From CAZDCD01 sp964503885 (GTDB lineage: Bacteria > Bacteroidota > Bacteroidia > Bacteroidales > UBA10428): a DNA stretch of 64,000 bases. The stretch spans positions 110,248 through 174,247 of the forward strand of contig CAZDCD010000008.1 in the NCBI GenBank assembly GCA_964503885.1, given 5' to 3'. Position 1 is the stretch's first letter. Each line of letters begins with the position of its first letter. Below are positions 17,010 to 26,270 of the stretch, one piece after another. Position numbers and translations under genes: made by a program. Under the pieces are notes generated by a model. That model was not told where the DNA came from, did no database searches, and was given only the letters and a program-made list of their open reading frames with translations.

Positions 17010-17327
17010 TTACAACATTCCCAGTTCAAGCCTGGCCTCATCTGACAGCATGGACTGGTCCCACGGAGGATCAAAAACCAGTTCAACTTCTGCACCGTTC
17101 ACACCGTCAAGGGCAGCGACCTTTTCCTTAACCTCCAAGGGAAGCTGATCGGCGACCGGACAATTGGGAGCGGTTAAGGTCATGGTTATCCTGGCTGTAT
17201 TGTTTTCGTCAAGCTCAATATCATACACCAGCCCCAGGTCGTAAATATTCACCGGGATCTCAGGGTCATAGATGTTTTTAAGCACCTGAACTATATCGGT
17301 TTCTATCTGAAGAAGATTGTTTTCCAT
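17010..17327 (-). CDS. sufT: SUF-associated DUF59 protein
   Basis: The ATG at 17327 is preferred (105 residues) since a good Shine-Dalgarno-like GGAAAGGAG lies just before it, unusual for this genome. The protein is a stand-alone DUF59/MIP18 domain: VLKNIYDPEIPVNIYDLGLVYDIEL with the conserved DPE, then TMTLTAPNCPVAD with the conserved cysteine, and VELVFDPPWDQSMLS. Such proteins act in maturation of [4Fe-4S] proteins. It is the last gene of a sufBCDSE run, 13 bases after sufE, so the iron-sulfur role is well supported. Confidence 0.88.
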   Translation of the reverse strand: MENNLLQIETDIVQVLKNIYDPEIPVNIYDLGLVYDIELDENNTARITMTLTAPNCPVADQLPLEVKEKVAALDGVNGAEVELVFDPPWDQSMLSDEARLELGML

Positions 17328-17340
17328 ACTCCTTTCCTTT

Positions 17341-17841
17341 TCACTTTTCCGACTTATTATACTTGGTATCATAGGCTATAGCATACAGCTTCATTTGTTT
17401 GATCATTGCAAGCAAACCGTTCGACCGGGTAGGCGAAAGATTCTGACGCAGGCCAATTCTTTCTATAAAATAAAGATCGGAGTTCATGATCTCCCCGGGT
17501 TTTCTGCCGGACAATACTCGTATCAGCAAGCTAATTATGCCTTTGGTGATTATGGCATCGCTGTCAGCAGTAAATCTCACAATACCGTCATCGAATTCGG
17601 CATTTAACCATACTTTCGACTGGCAACCGTTAATAAGGTATTCGTTGTTCTTATATTTCGGATCGATAAGGGGCAGATCATTACTCAGTTCAATCAGGTA
17701 ATTGTATTTATCCATCCAATCGTCAAATACCTCGAATTCAGCTATAATATCATTCTGTATATCGTTCAATTCCTTCACCTGGTTTAACAATGATAATATA
17801 AACAAGTTCGAATTTAATGAAAAAAATTCACAGGGTTTCAT
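17341..17841 (-). CDS. sufE: Cysteine desulfurization protein SufE
   Basis: SufE accepts persulfide sulfur from SufS and hands it to the SufBCD scaffold. C73 in YLINGCQSKVWL is the sulfur-accepting cysteine. IAEFEVFDDWMDKYNYLIELSNDLP (from about residue 33) is the family N-terminal helix. The ATG at 17841 directly abuts the sufS stop and gives 166 residues, with about 25 extra residues (MKPCEFFSLNSNLF...) before the conserved start. No internal ATG is available, so either the extension is real or a TTG is used. The C-terminal LSPTRSNGLLAMIKQM is typical. Confidence 0.93.
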   Translation of the reverse strand: MKPCEFFSLNSNLFILSLLNQVKELNDIQNDIIAEFEVFDDWMDKYNYLIELSNDLPLIDPKYKNNEYLINGCQSKVWLNAEFDDGIVRFTADSDAIITKGIISLLIRVLSGRKPGEIMNSDLYFIERIGLRQNLSPTRSNGLLAMIKQMKLYAIAYDTKYNKSEK

Positions 17842-19065
17842 TCAGCCCAGCATCTGTTTCACTTTTGCCAAAGCGCGTATAAGGGCATCGATATCTTCTT
17901 TGTTATTGTATAACGCAATAGAAGCACGAATGTTTCCCTGGATACCATAGTGTTGCATCAGAGGCTGAGCGCAATGGGTACCGGTCCTCACTGCAACACC
18001 CATTTTATCCATGATCATTCCTGCATCAAGAGGGTGAATAGTTCCGATAAGAAACGAGAGAATAGACGATTTATGTGCTGATCTGCCGAAAATCCGAATG
18101 TCACCGAATTCATCGAGCCTTGAGGTAGCGTAATCCAATATGTTGGTTTCATGGGCTGATATATTTTTGAGGCCAAGGTTCAATAGATAATCAATGGCAA
18201 CACCCAGTCCTATGGCACCCACAAAATTCATGGTTCCGGCTTCAAACTTAAAGGGAATCTGGTTATAGGTGGTTTTTTCAAAGGTTACCACATCCACCAT
18301 ATCACCTCCCCCCTGGTATGGAGGCAATTCTTCGAGCCATTTTTCTTTTCCATAAAGTACGCCGATACCTGTGGGACCATACATTTTATGGCCTGAAAAA
18401 ACCAGGAAATCACACCCGGTTTTTAACACGTCAAGAGGCATGTGCTGAACAGACTGTGCCGCATCAATAAGCACCGGTATATTATAACGGTGTGCAACCG
18501 CAATGATTTCTTCAATAGGATTAATCGTACCTAAAACATTTGAGACATGAATCACCGAAACCAGCTTTGTTTTTTTTGATATCAGCTTTTCAAATTCGTC
18601 CATCATCAGGTCCCCGTCATCGGTTATCGGTGTAATCCTGAGCCGTGCACCTTTACGTTCACAGAGCATCTGCCATGGAACAATATTGGCATGGTGTTCC
18701 ATTGCCGAAACAATAATCTCATCTCCTTCATGAATATACTTTTCCCCGAACGAAAAGGCCAGCGCATTTATCGAACCGGTAGCGCCACTGGTAAATACTA
18801 TTTCATGAGAATTGGCAGCGCCGATGTATTTCTGTACTTTTGAACGGGCATTTTCATAATCTTCGGTAGCCAGCTCGCTCAGATGATGAACACCCCTGTG
18901 GATGGTGCTGTAATGTTTCCGGTGGTATTCATTTATTATGTTGATCACAGGCAGAGGTTTCTGTGTAGTTGCACCGTTATCGAGGTAAACAAGCGGATAA
19001 TTATAGATTTTTTCCTGAAGTATGGGAAAATCTTTTCGTATCTCAGTCACATTGAAGTTCACCAC
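17842..19065 (-). CDS. sufS: Cysteine desulfurase SufS
   Basis: This 407-residue group II cysteine desulfurase takes sulfur from cysteine as an enzyme persulfide. K227 in FSGHKMYGPTG is the PLP lysine. C365 in RTGTHCAQPLM is the catalytic cysteine on the short loop typical of SufS (IscS has a longer loop). AMEHHANIVPW and SNVLGTINP are cofactor contacts. The start is a GTG (19065, with a second GTG three bases on). It lies between sufD and sufE within one leftward operon. The whole sulfur-mobilising pair SufS/SufE is adjacent. Confidence 0.96.
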   Translation of the reverse strand: MVNFNVTEIRKDFPILQEKIYNYPLVYLDNGATTQKPLPVINIINEYHRKHYSTIHRGVHHLSELATEDYENARSKVQKYIGAANSHEIVFTSGATGSINALAFSFGEKYIHEGDEIIVSAMEHHANIVPWQMLCERKGARLRITPITDDGDLMMDEFEKLISKKTKLVSVIHVSNVLGTINPIEEIIAVAHRYNIPVLIDAAQSVQHMPLDVLKTGCDFLVFSGHKMYGPTGIGVLYGKEKWLEELPPYQGGGDMVDVVTFEKTTYNQIPFKFEAGTMNFVGAIGLGVAIDYLLNLGLKNISAHETNILDYATSRLDEFGDIRIFGRSAHKSSILSFLIGTIHPLDAGMIMDKMGVAVRTGTHCAQPLMQHYGIQGNIRASIALYNNKEDIDALIRALAKVKQMLG

Positions 19066-19085
19066 TTTTTAATTAGAAATTAACA

Positions 19086-20450
19086 TTAACCGCAACTGAT
19101 TTCACAATCGTTGCACTTCGACAATTCACCGCGTAATCGTTTATCTACCAAATCGATAATCCTGTCTTTAAGATGCGGTGTGGTGATTTTGCTGATCACT
19201 TCGTTTGCAAACGCATACATCAGGAGATGCCGTGCTTCTTTTTCGGGAATCCCCCTGCTCCGGAGATAAAACAGTGAATCGGAATCGAGCTGTCCGACAG
19301 TAGCTCCGTGACTGCATTTCACATCATCGGCATAAATCTCAAGCTGAGGTTTTGAATTCATCCTGGCCGAAGGTGAAAGCAGTATATTCTGGTTTTTCTG
19401 GTATGCGATTGTTTTTTGGGCATCCTGGCTTACGTATATTTTCCCGTTAAAAGCACCTGATGCATTTTCATTCAGAATTCCTTTGAACAGCTGGTTACTC
19501 TGGCAGTTCGGTCTGGCATGATTTACCAGTGTATAATTTGAAACATGTTGATTGCCGTCACCGATAAATAATCCGTATGTGTGGTTTTCCGCCCCCTCAC
19601 CATCTAGCTTTACCACCACATTGTTCCGGATAAATCCTCCGTGAAGCGATAAAATATTGGTGATCACATTGCTGTATTTTTCCTGGTGAATATGGGAATG
19701 AGTGATTTGTGAAGATTGATTGTTCTCATTCTGCAGCCTGGTAAGGTCAATTCTGGCATTTTCTCCTGCAACTATTTCCGTCAGCGAATTAGTCAGGTAA
19801 CTTCTGTTGCAAAGGGTATGGTCACAGATCAGCAGTTGCAGGTCAGATCCTGGGCCGCCGATGACAAGATTTCTTCGGGTTATCCTCAGATCCCTGAATG
19901 TATAACAAAGGTTAATGACCTGAATGGGTTTTTTCAACTGCACATTTTCAGGGATATAGATAAATACGCCATCCTGTGCAAAGAATGTATTCAATGCAGC
20001 GATACTGTCTCCCGAGGTCTCAGCATATTTCCCGTAATGCGCATTAAAAAGATCTGGATAATTTACCGAGGCATTGGCAAGACTGGTAACAATAACCCCT
20101 TCGGGTAATCCCGATAATACGTTGTCATGGTAATAAAATCCGTTAAGGACTAAAACCGTGTAAGTATCGAGCTCGGGTACTTCGCATTTGAAGATATCCT
20201 CGAGTTTTATTTTTAAAAGCTCCGGTGTAAATTCGGTAGAATATTCACCGGCCAGTATGGGCTCAAGATTTGTATATTTGTACGATTCGGCCTTACGGGT
20301 TGGGATTCCTAAACGGTCGAAATCGGCCAGAGCTTTATTCCTGAGCTTACTGATCCCTTTCCCCACCTGATTGTCGATCGAAATCTTATTTTCCTGGTAG
20401 AGCCTTATCAGATCGGACTTAACTTTATCCAGTGTACTGACCTTTTCCAT
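19086..20450 (-). CDS. sufD: Fe-S cluster assembly protein SufD
   Basis: SufD is part of the SufBC2D scaffold on which clusters are built. The 454-residue protein shows the SufB/D right-handed beta helix in its middle and the C-terminal KPQLEIYADDVKCSHGATVGQLDSDSLFYLRSRGIPEKEARHLL, with the conserved H of CSHGAT that binds iron at the SufB-SufD interface. The N-terminal helical domain recognises trained positions such as FDRLGIPTRKAESYKYTN. The unusual C-terminus KCNDCEISCG is a three-cysteine tail. It follows sufC by 12 bases. Confidence 0.95.
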   Translation of the reverse strand: MEKVSTLDKVKSDLIRLYQENKISIDNQVGKGISKLRNKALADFDRLGIPTRKAESYKYTNLEPILAGEYSTEFTPELLKIKLEDIFKCEVPELDTYTVLVLNGFYYHDNVLSGLPEGVIVTSLANASVNYPDLFNAHYGKYAETSGDSIAALNTFFAQDGVFIYIPENVQLKKPIQVINLCYTFRDLRITRRNLVIGGPGSDLQLLICDHTLCNRSYLTNSLTEIVAGENARIDLTRLQNENNQSSQITHSHIHQEKYSNVITNILSLHGGFIRNNVVVKLDGEGAENHTYGLFIGDGNQHVSNYTLVNHARPNCQSNQLFKGILNENASGAFNGKIYVSQDAQKTIAYQKNQNILLSPSARMNSKPQLEIYADDVKCSHGATVGQLDSDSLFYLRSRGIPEKEARHLLMYAFANEVISKITTPHLKDRIIDLVDKRLRGELSKCNDCEISCG

Positions 20451-20462
20451 GAGCAGTCATTA

Positions 20463-21212
20463 TTATTCCGTTTCCGATTCGATCCATTCGTATCCCTTTT
20501 CCTCGAGCTCCAATGCCAGCTCCTTCCCGCTCGATTTCACTATTTTTCCCTTATACAGTACATGCACGTAATCGGGAATAATATATTCAAGCAACCGCTG
20601 GTAATGCGTAATTACAATGGTCGCTTTTTTAGCATTCCTCATTTTGTTTACGCCGTTTGCTACCACTTTAAGTGCATCGATATCGAGTCCCGAATCGGTT
20701 TCATCCAATATCGAGAGTTGAGGTTCGAGCATGGCCATCTGGAATATCTCGTTTTTCTTTTTTTCCCCTCCTGAAAATCCTTCATTGACCGACCGGTTTG
20801 TCAGGTTTGAATGCAAGCCGACAAGCTCCTGTTTTTCGCGCAGATGTCTTAAAAAATCAGAAGCCGACAACGGTTTCAGGTTGCGGTATTTTCGCTGTTC
20901 ATTGATGGCTGTTTTCAGGAAGTTAACCATAGTTACACCGGGGATTTCGACAGGATACTGGAAGCCGAGAAAAATTCCCTTGTGCGCCCTTTCCTCGGGG
21001 CTCATTTCAAGCAGATCTTCTCCGTTATAATGCACCCTGCCATGAGTAACAGTATATGTATCCTTTCCTGCCAGAACGGCAGCAAGGGTACTTTTCCCGG
21101 AGCCGTTGGGGCCCATAATGGCATGAATTTCACCGGCATTAACTGAGAGACTAATTCCTTTCAGGATCTCCTTCCCGTCAATTTCAACTACAAGATCTTC
21201 AATGTTTAACAT
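20463..21212 (-). CDS. sufC: Fe-S cluster assembly ATPase SufC
   Basis: The ATG at 21212 gives 249 residues; a TTG six bases upstream is less likely. Walker A GPNGSGKST is near residue 34. The ABC signature is NEGFSGGEKKKNEIFQM near 140, Walker B/D-loop is PQLSILDETDSGLDIDAL near 165, and the H-switch is VITHYQRLL. All are SufC-specific variants of the ABC ATPase fold. SufC drives conformational change in the SufBCD scaffold and is cytoplasmic, not a transporter. It sits between sufB and sufD. Confidence 0.97.
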   Translation of the reverse strand: MLNIEDLVVEIDGKEILKGISLSVNAGEIHAIMGPNGSGKSTLAAVLAGKDTYTVTHGRVHYNGEDLLEMSPEERAHKGIFLGFQYPVEIPGVTMVNFLKTAINEQRKYRNLKPLSASDFLRHLREKQELVGLHSNLTNRSVNEGFSGGEKKKNEIFQMAMLEPQLSILDETDSGLDIDALKVVANGVNKMRNAKKATIVITHYQRLLEYIIPDYVHVLYKGKIVKSSGKELALELEEKGYEWIESETE

Positions 21213-21238
21213 AACCAAATTTATTTTTTATCAATGGT

Positions 21239-22687
21239 TCAGCCGACACTCCCTTCAAGGCTGATCTGCAATAATTTTTGTGCTTCAACGGCAAATTCCA
21301 TAGGGAGCTTGTTCAGCACTTCCCGTGCATAACCGTTCACGATAAGTCCGATGGCGGTTTCAGTATCTATTCCCCGCTGATTGCAGTAAAATATCTGGTC
21401 TTCGCCTATTTTTGATGTGGTAGCTTCATGTTCAATAACAGCAGTTTCATTATCAACCTCGAGATACGGAAACGTGTGTGCTCCGCACCGGTCACCCAGC
21501 AACAGCGAATCGCACTGTGAAAAATTCCTCACATTGGAGGCATTTTTAGAAACCTTAACCAGTCCCCTGTAACTGTTCTGACTCTTGCCGGCGGCAATAC
21601 CTTTTGAGATCACGGTACTTTTTGAGTTTTTCCCGATATGGATCATTTTGGTACCGGTATCGGCCTGCTGGTGATTATTGGTGACCGCCACCGAATAAAA
21701 TTCGCCGACCGTATTGTTACCTTTCAGGATGCAACTCGGATATTTCCAGGTGATTGCTGAACCTGTTTCAACCTGGGTCCACGATATCTTGGCATTATCA
21801 CCCTTGCATATTCCCCGTTTGGTCACAAAATTGTAAACGCCGCCTTTTCCATTCTTATCACCGGGATACCAGTTTTGCACGGTGGAGTATTTCACCTCGG
21901 CATTTTCAAGGGCAATAATCTCTACAACCGCAGCATGCAATTGATTCTCATCACGCCTTGGAGCCGTGCAACCCTCGAGATAACTTACGTATGCGTCTTC
22001 TTCGGCGATAATCAGTGTTCGTTCGAATTGTCCGGTGTTTGCAGCATTTATTCTGAAATAGGTAGACAATTCCATCGGACTTCTTACCCCTCTGGGAATA
22101 AAGCAAAACGATCCATCGCTGAAGACCGCGGAATTCAGTGAAGCGAAAAAGTTATCGGTATAGGGAACAACAGATCCCATATATTTTTTTACCAGATCGG
22201 GGTATTCGCGCAAAGCTTCGCTAAACGAACAGAATATTATGCCCAGTTCGGCAAGCGTTTCACGAAAAGTGGTTTTAACCGATATGCTGTCCATTACCGC
22301 ATCAACCGCCACCCCGGTCAGATGTTTTTGTTCCTCGAGCGGAATGCCAAGCCTTTCGAAAGTTTTCAGCAATTCAGGATCAACTTCATCAAGACTTGCC
22401 GGACCGATTTTCTGCCTGGGAGCAGCGTAGTAAATTATATCCTGGTATCTGATCTCAGGAATGGTAAGATGGGCCCATTCGGGCATTTTCATGGTCTGCC
22501 AGTGCCGGAAAGCTTTAAGACGGAATTCAAGCATAAATTCAGGTTCGTTCTTTTTAGCCGAAATCATCCTGACTACATCCTCGTTCAGTCCTTTTGGGAT
22601 GGTATCGATCTCAATATCGGTAATAAATCCGTATTTATAATCGCTTTCTGTAAGTTCAGTCAATATTTTATCTTGTTCCTGTTCCAT
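21239..22687 (-). CDS. sufB: Fe-S cluster assembly protein SufB
   Basis: The ATG at 22687 (482 residues) is preferred over an upstream TTG. SufB is the main scaffold subunit. FIPRGVRSPMELSTYFRINA, YLEGCTAPRRDENQLHAAVVEI and CDSLLLGDRCGAHTFPYLEV carry its conserved cysteines and the sulfur tunnel. The C-terminal EHEATTSKIGEDQIFYCNQRGI includes the conserved glutamate/histidine region at the SufD interface. It is the first gene of the suf operon, which then runs C, D, S, E, T. Confidence 0.97.
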   Translation of the reverse strand: MEQEQDKILTELTESDYKYGFITDIEIDTIPKGLNEDVVRMISAKKNEPEFMLEFRLKAFRHWQTMKMPEWAHLTIPEIRYQDIIYYAAPRQKIGPASLDEVDPELLKTFERLGIPLEEQKHLTGVAVDAVMDSISVKTTFRETLAELGIIFCSFSEALREYPDLVKKYMGSVVPYTDNFFASLNSAVFSDGSFCFIPRGVRSPMELSTYFRINAANTGQFERTLIIAEEDAYVSYLEGCTAPRRDENQLHAAVVEIIALENAEVKYSTVQNWYPGDKNGKGGVYNFVTKRGICKGDNAKISWTQVETGSAITWKYPSCILKGNNTVGEFYSVAVTNNHQQADTGTKMIHIGKNSKSTVISKGIAAGKSQNSYRGLVKVSKNASNVRNFSQCDSLLLGDRCGAHTFPYLEVDNETAVIEHEATTSKIGEDQIFYCNQRGIDTETAIGLIVNGYAREVLNKLPMEFAVEAQKLLQISLEGSVG

Positions 22688-22758
22688 GATCTGCAAAATT
22701 ATAAATAATCAATCTCTCCTTTATTCACAAATCTTATTTAGATTAATTCTAAATAATG

Positions 22759-22766
22759 CAAATATA
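22759..22766 (-). promoter_or_regulatory. Candidate -7 element for the suf operon
   Basis: On the minus strand TATATTTG (22759-22766) matches TAnnTTTG about 70 bases before the sufB ATG. No clear -33 TTTG is seen. A second weaker match (TAATTTTG, 22694-22701) is too close to the start codon. Confidence 0.35.
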
Positions 22767-22827
22767 CAAAAACTATTTCAATTAATCCTGATATTTGTCC
22801 GGGCTTTAACAATGATTTACAACCCCG

Positions 22828-23859
22828 ATGGATCCTGCAAAAGATACTATTTCGAGTATTGGTGAATTTGGTCTGATCCGGAGACTTACTAAGAATATTG
22901 TACTCAAAAATAAAAGCTCCGTAACCGGTGCAGGAGACGATGCAGCAGTACTTGATTATAAAGGCAGAAGTATTGTGGTGACCACCGATCTGCTGACCGA
23001 GGGCATTCATTTCAACCTGGTGTATACGCCGCTGAAACATCTGGGCTATAAGGCTGCAGTGGTGAATTTTTCAGATGTTTTTGCCATGAATGCTTTGCCA
23101 CGACAAATGCTTGTATCTATGGCCCTGTCAGCAAAATTCAGTATCGGAATGGTCGACGAAATTTATGAGGGATTGCAATTAGCATGTGAAAGGTTTGGTG
23201 TGGATCTTATCGGTGGCGATACCACTTCGTCTGTAACCGGTATGACATTATCCATTACCGCCATTGGAGAATCTGCCGCGGAAGACCTTGTTTACAGGAA
23301 CGGGGCCCGGATAAACGACCTGATCTGTGTTACGGGTAATTTGGGAGCTGCATATATGGGGTTGCAGCTTCTTGAACGTGAACGAAAAATATTCGAGAGC
23401 ACCGGCAGTCAGCCCGAACTTGCAGGATTTGAATACCTGGTTGGACGTCAGCTGAAACCCGAACCCCGCGGGGATATCATACAGTATTTCAGGGAACAGA
23501 AGATAAAGCCCACCTCAATGATCGATATATCCGACGGATTATCTTCCGAACTTCTTCACATCTGTTATAATTCGGGAAAAGGATGTAAAATTTATGCATC
23601 AAAAATTCCTGTTGATCCGGAAACTGCGAAACTGGCAGCAGAACTGCATATAGGTTCCATGGTGGCTGCAATGAATGGAGGGGAAGACTATGAACTTCTT
23701 TTCACAGTTTCTTTGGAAGAGTACAAAAGGATTAGTGAAAAACCGGGAATCAGCATTATAGGGCATGTTGTTGACGAATCCGAAGGAAAACTGCTCATTG
23801 ATGATGATGGAAAGGCTGTGGAATTGACTGCACAAGGATGGAATAGTTTTAATGAATAG
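22828..23859 (+). CDS. thiL: Thiamine-monophosphate kinase
   Basis: ThiL phosphorylates thiamine monophosphate to the active cofactor thiamine diphosphate in the cytoplasm. The 343-residue protein begins ISSIGEFGLIRRLTKNI and has the metal-binding GAGDDAAVL and VTTDLLTEGIHFNL. It also has the ATP-binding GGDTTSSVTGMTLSITAIG and the C-terminal MNGGEDYELLFTV, all ThiL signatures in the order expected for the PurM/ThiL fold. It is divergent from the suf operon and alone on its strand. Other thiamine genes are not in the window. Confidence 0.95.
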   Translation: MDPAKDTISSIGEFGLIRRLTKNIVLKNKSSVTGAGDDAAVLDYKGRSIVVTTDLLTEGIHFNLVYTPLKHLGYKAAVVNFSDVFAMNALPRQMLVSMALSAKFSIGMVDEIYEGLQLACERFGVDLIGGDTTSSVTGMTLSITAIGESAAEDLVYRNGARINDLICVTGNLGAAYMGLQLLERERKIFESTGSQPELAGFEYLVGRQLKPEPRGDIIQYFREQKIKPTSMIDISDGLSSELLHICYNSGKGCKIYASKIPVDPETAKLAAELHIGSMVAAMNGGEDYELLFTVSLEEYKRISEKPGISIIGHVVDESEGKLLIDDDGKAVELTAQGWNSFNE

Positions 23860-23956
23860 CTAAAATTTCCGGTAACTGACCAGAAATAGCAGCGATCTGT
23901 TACTTGAGGGCGCCCCCAATACCTTGTAATCCGTGTAATCCTGGTTTATCGCCGGA

Positions 23957-24748
23957 CTAATCTTCGGTATCATCGAAATAGCCCCGGATGATCCCGCGTT
24001 TCGAATTTCTCACAAAAACAATAACTTCATCTCTTTCATCAGAGGCCGGAAGATTGGCTTCAATAAAATCAGTGGCATCTGAATTGTTCAGTCCCCGCTG
24101 ATAGATTATCCTGTATAGTTCCTGTATTTCATTGATCTTTTCGTTGGAGAAATTCCTGCGGCGCAGTCCTATTGAATTTATTCCGGCGAAGGAGAGCGGT
24201 TCCCTGCCTGCCTTAATATACGGAGGAACGTCTTTACCCACTTTGCTCATGGCCTGAATGAATGCATGGGTTCCAATGTGTACAAACTGGTGTACGCCCG
24301 ACATCGGGCTGATGGTGGCAAAATCGTCGATAACCACTTCACCTGCCAGACCGATACTGTTACCCAGAATAACATTATTACCCACAGTGCAGTCATGCGC
24401 CACATGTGCATAAGCCATGATCAGGCAACCTTTCCCGATAACTGTTTTACCTTTTGCCACTGTTCCCCTGTTTATTGTTACACATTCACGGATAACACTA
24501 TGATCTCCGATTTCGGCAGTGGTTTTTTCACCTTTGAATTTCAGATCCTGTGGTATGCCTGAAATTACCGCACCCGGGAAAATTTTACAATTTTTACCGA
24601 TACGGGCTCCTTCCATAATGATTACATTCGGACCTATCCAGGTCCCTTCATCGATCTCCACATCTTTTGCGATGGTTACAAAAGGTTCAATAACTACATT
24701 ATCAGCAATTACGGCTTCAGGATGTACGTATGATAAAGGTTGATTCAT
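23957..24748 (-). CDS. lpxA: UDP-N-acetylglucosamine acyltransferase LpxA
   Basis: LpxA puts the first 3-hydroxyacyl chain on UDP-GlcNAc at the start of lipid A synthesis in the cytoplasm. The ATG at 24748 (MNQPLSYVHPEA) fits the family start; an in-frame ATG nine bases upstream is possible. The protein is a left-handed beta helix of hexapeptide repeats (VIADNVVIEPFVTIAKDVEI). It has the catalytic histidine region MAYAHVAHDCTVGN, then a C-terminal helical domain with RRNFSNEKINEIQELYRIIY. The length, about 263 residues, is standard. It follows the lpxC-fabZ fusion by 39 bases. Confidence 0.95.
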   Translation of the reverse strand: MNQPLSYVHPEAVIADNVVIEPFVTIAKDVEIDEGTWIGPNVIIMEGARIGKNCKIFPGAVISGIPQDLKFKGEKTTAEIGDHSVIRECVTINRGTVAKGKTVIGKGCLIMAYAHVAHDCTVGNNVILGNSIGLAGEVVIDDFATISPMSGVHQFVHIGTHAFIQAMSKVGKDVPPYIKAGREPLSFAGINSIGLRRRNFSNEKINEIQELYRIIYQRGLNNSDATDFIEANLPASDERDEVIVFVRNSKRGIIRGYFDDTED

Positions 24749-24787
24749 ATGTTGCATATTATTATGAAAAATAAAATAAGCAGTAAT

Positions 24788-26200
24788 TTATACGTTGGTT
24801 GAGCTGGTTGTTTTATTCGCCAACTGGGCCATGAATTCTCCTTCAATCACCAGTTTATTTCCGACAAAGCCCTGACCTTTGGTTAGGGCTATTCCTCTTT
24901 TTATGGGACCGGTAAGGATCATCCGTATGTTGAGCGTATCGCCCGGAACTACTTTATGCTTGAATTTTATGTTTTCTATCTTTAGGAAATAGGTCAGGTA
25001 GTTTTCGGGGTCGGGAACCTTGCTGGTCAGCAGTACTGCACCTACCTGGGCCATCGCCTCGATTTGCAGAACGCCGGGCATAATGGGTTCATCCGGGAAA
25101 TGCCCGAGAAACTGGGCTTCATTCATGGTCACATTCTTCACGCCGCAAACCACCCACTCGTCCATATATGTGATCTTATCAACCATAAGAAAGGGATAAC
25201 GGTGGGGTATCCGTCGCATGATTTCCCTGAGATCGAACAACGGTTCTTTATTCGGATCGTATTCCGGTGGGCTCGGTTTCAGCATTTCCAGTTTCGCTTC
25301 TTTCCGGATCATTTTTGCAAATTCGGTATTGGCATAATGGCCCGGTTTGTTTGCAATGATTTTGCCCTTAAGCCTCATGCCGACAAGTGCCAGGTCGCCG
25401 ACGATATCGAGCAGTTTATGACGCGCAGGTTCATTGCTGAAGTAGAGATCGATATTGTTCAGCACTCCTTCAGATTTAACCTTAATCTTGGGCTTATTAA
25501 ACAGTTCTGCAAGCCTGTCAAGTTCCTCCTGCGATACCTTTCTGTCCATTATCACAATAGCATTATTCAGATCACCCCCTTTTATGAGGTTATTCTTCAG
25601 CAATAATTCGAGTTCGTGCAGGAACACAAAAGTCCTGCAGGGAGCTATCTGGTCCTTGAATTCCTTCAGATCATTAAGCCTGGCGAACTGATTGTTCAGT
25701 ACCCTGGAATTAAAATCAATATGGGCATCGATACTGAACAAATCGTCGGGATAACCCACAACTTCGATACCCTTGGATTTGTCGCGAAAAACCATTTTTT
25801 CCTTTATCTGGAAATATTTACGTTCGGCTTTCTGTTCGGTATTGCCTGCCTTTTCCAGGGCTTCAACAATGAATTTTGCACTTCCGTCGAGAATCGGTAT
25901 TTCGGGACCGTTCAGCTCAATCAACGCATTATCGATGTCCAATGCATACAGTGATGCCAGCAAATGCTCTATGGTGGATATCCTGACATGATTTTCTTCG
26001 ATGGTGGTTCCTCTATCGGTTGTTACCACATTGTCTGCTATTGCCCTTACCAAAGGATGTCCTTCTATATCTGTCCGCTTGAATACATATCCATGATTTA
26101 CCGGTGCGGGTTCTATTTTTAACTGAACATTTTTCCCGCTGTGAAGTCCTAATCCACTGAGAGTTATTGATTTTGCAACCGTTCTCTGCTTATCAGTCAT
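24788..26200 (-). CDS. lpxC-fabZ: LpxC-FabZ bifunctional enzyme
   Basis: Residues 1-315 are LpxC, the zinc deacetylase that commits UDP-acyl-GlcNAc to lipid A. H79 (STIEHLLASL), H261 and D265 (HKLLDIVGD) are zinc ligands, with the catalytic H288 in NKPGHYANTEF. From about 320 comes FabZ, the 3-hydroxyacyl-ACP dehydratase (RRIPHRYPFLMVDKI, then GHFPDEPIMPGVLQIEAMAQ with the catalytic His/Glu pair). The fusion is a known Bacteroidota trait and couples fatty-acid elongation with lipid A synthesis. It lies between lpxD and lpxA. Confidence 0.96.
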   Translation of the reverse strand: MTDKQRTVAKSITLSGLGLHSGKNVQLKIEPAPVNHGYVFKRTDIEGHPLVRAIADNVVTTDRGTTIEENHVRISTIEHLLASLYALDIDNALIELNGPEIPILDGSAKFIVEALEKAGNTEQKAERKYFQIKEKMVFRDKSKGIEVVGYPDDLFSIDAHIDFNSRVLNNQFARLNDLKEFKDQIAPCRTFVFLHELELLLKNNLIKGGDLNNAIVIMDRKVSQEELDRLAELFNKPKIKVKSEGVLNNIDLYFSNEPARHKLLDIVGDLALVGMRLKGKIIANKPGHYANTEFAKMIRKEAKLEMLKPSPPEYDPNKEPLFDLREIMRRIPHRYPFLMVDKITYMDEWVVCGVKNVTMNEAQFLGHFPDEPIMPGVLQIEAMAQVGAVLLTSKVPDPENYLTYFLKIENIKFKHKVVPGDTLNIRMILTGPIKRGIALTKGQGFVGNKLVIEGEFMAQLANKTTSSTNV

Positions 26201-26270
26201 TGTTCGTTAAAAAATTAATTTTGAGTAATTTAATCGCGAAAGGTATAAAAAATTACTAAACCGGAAATGA

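Noticed and set aside
23860..23956. GGGCGCCC palindrome in the thiL-lpxA convergent gap
   Set aside because: Only eight bases, with no loop or T-run; too short to call a terminator.
24788..26200. LpxC-FabZ fusion as a novelty
   Set aside because: This fusion is well known in Bacteroidota and is reported only as a feature.
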